A DNA stretch of 6,584 nucleotides from an uncultured Bacilli bacterium. Lineage in GTDB: Bacteria > Bacillota_I > Bacilli_A > RF39 > UBA660. Positions 6,037 through 6,584 of this stretch are shown here, piece by piece. The translations under genes were made by a program, and so were the position numbers. The notes under the pieces were generated by a model. It did no database searches and was not told the origin of the DNA. It was given only the letters and a program-made list of their open reading frames with translations. The stretch lies in contig CANQCQ010000052.1 in the NCBI GenBank assembly GCA_947589725.1, positions 1 through 6,584 of the forward strand, written 5' to 3'. Positions within the stretch are counted from its first letter, which is position 1. Each line of letters starts with the position of its first letter.

Positions 6037-6122
6037 TGGTGCATGTGAAGGGACTTGAACCCATACATAGTTACCTACTGCGGATTTTGAGTCCGCCGCG
6101 TCTACCATTCCGCCACACATGC
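6037..6122 (-). tRNA. tRNA-Leu(CAA), CCA encoded
   Basis: Reads UUG codons. The acceptor arms GCATGTG (6116-6122) and CACATGC (6041-6047) pair fully; discriminator A and CCA are encoded (6037-6040). The D-arm block GCGGAATGGTAGACGC is typical of leucine tRNAs. The anticodon stem GCGGA/TCCGC encloses CTCAAAA, with anticodon CAA at 6087-6089. A 15-base variable arm with a short GTAG/CTAT stem makes it a class II tRNA. The T-loop is TTCAAGT; the T-stem ATGGG/CCCTT has one T-T mismatch, slightly unusual. Confidence 0.97.
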
Positions 6123-6135
6123 AACTACAAGAAAG

Positions 6136-6163
6136 ATTATATCATATTTTTTATTTCTTGCAA
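6136..6163 (-). promoter_or_regulatory. Extended -10 promoter of tRNA-Leu
   Basis: On the minus strand TTGCAA (6158-6163) and TATAAT (6136-6141) are 16 bases apart, with TGA just before the -10 giving an extended -10. The predicted start is about seven bases upstream of the mature tRNA 5' end at 6122. It lies in the 49-base gap after scpB, so the tRNA has its own promoter. Confidence 0.7.
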
Positions 6164-6171
6164 GTTAAACC

Positions 6172-6584
6172 TTATGTTTCATTATATTTTGAATCATATA
6201 AATTTTTATCTTCTGCTTCTTCACTATCATCTTTTAGATAATCAATTTTAGGTAAATCTTCTTTAGATGATAATCCAAAATAATCTAAAAAATCAGAAGT
6301 TGTATCATAAAGAATAGGTCTCCCTGGAAGATCACTACGTCCTACTTCCTTAATAAATCCTTTAGCAAGTAATTTTCTAATTAAAGAAATACAAGAAACA
6401 CCTCGCATAGAATCTAATTGCACTCTAGTAATAGGAGCATTATAAGCAATAATAGCTAAAGTCTCTAAAGCAGCTTGACTAAGAAAATTAGTTTCAGGAT
6501 TTTCAAGTAATTTTTGATAATAATCTCTATGCTCACTTTTAGTAGTCAATTTAAATCTATTACCCAAAAAATCTATTCTAATAC
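6172..6584 (-). CDS. scpB: ScpB, chromosome segregation and condensation protein B, N-terminus beyond the window
   Basis: ScpB is the winged-helix subunit that, with the kleisin ScpA, binds SMC to form the condensin-like complex that compacts and segregates the chromosome. The frame is open to the window edge, so roughly the first third of the usual 180-200 residues is missing; a TTG at 6565-6567 is not the true start. Conserved blocks are clear: LSQAALETLAIIAY, PITR and RGVS, then EVGR, LPGRPILY, TT, and FLDYFGLSSKEDLP. This is the second winged helix and the conserved C-terminal motif. After it comes an acidic, poorly conserved tail of about 25 residues. It ends just upstream of the tRNA-Leu promoter. 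scpA would be expected further upstream on this strand, outside the window (known gene order in Firmicutes). Confidence 0.96.
   Translation of the reverse strand, partial: IRIDFLGNRFKLTTKSEHRDYYQKLLENPETNFLSQAALETLAIIAYNAPITRVQLDSMRGVSCISLIRKLLAKGFIKEVGRSDLPGRPILYDTTSDFLDYFGLSSKEDLPKIDYLKDDSEEAEDKNLYDSKYNET

Noticed and set aside
6039..6251. 70-codon plus-strand open frame
   Set aside because: It covers the complement of tRNA-Leu and the end of scpB, both firmly identified on the other strand.
1..6584. CRISPR array, insertion sequence or defence gene cluster
   Set aside because: I see no regularly spaced repeats, no transposase or recombinase, and no nuclease or helicase motifs in any gene.
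1..6584. Recoding of TGA as Trp, suggested by the very low GC
   Set aside because: All complete genes here end in TAA and their Trp codons that I checked are TGG; no gene needs TGA to be read through.

Overview
The window is very AT-rich DNA with compact, Firmicutes-style genes: AGGAGG-like ribosome binding sites, TAA stops throughout, TGG for Trp, and promoters with extended -10 elements. A recognisable ScpB fragment and a class B-type sortase with wall-anchored substrates point to a cell-walled low-GC Gram-positive bacterium, perhaps an uncultured gut Bacilli lineage (inference). The standard genetic code fits, so this is not a TGA=Trp mollicute.

Layout. Positions 1-1710 (minus strand) hold three genes of unknown function that probably belong together: a 102-aa soluble protein, a 283-aa protein with five membrane segments and a C-terminal domain carrying an LGIMQI motif, and a lipoprotein cut by the window start. 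Positions 1720-1862 form a very AT-rich divergent promoter region. Positions 1863-5001 are a cell-surface island: a 504-aa secreted protein (TQXA-type domain, Cna_B/SpaA-like domain, IPDTN sorting motif), a convergent 222-aa acidic secreted protein (NPDTS sorting motif), and a divergent class B-like sortase that plausibly anchors both. The two substrate genes share one bidirectional terminator.

Positions 5002-5227 are a non-coding stretch, richer in G+C than the AT-rich spacers here, with two hairpins that look like crossed terminators for the convergent sortase and methyltransferase genes. Positions 5228-5920 encode a class I SAM-dependent methyltransferase. Next come a tRNA-Leu(CAA) gene with encoded CCA and its own promoter, and the C-terminal part of scpB running off the window end.

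The most interesting points are the TQXA-like protein, in which the expected thioester cysteine appears to be a serine (one base change away); the two non-LPXTG sorting motifs beside one class B-like sortase; the unidentified membrane protein with the LGIMQI domain; and the structured spacer at 5002-5227.
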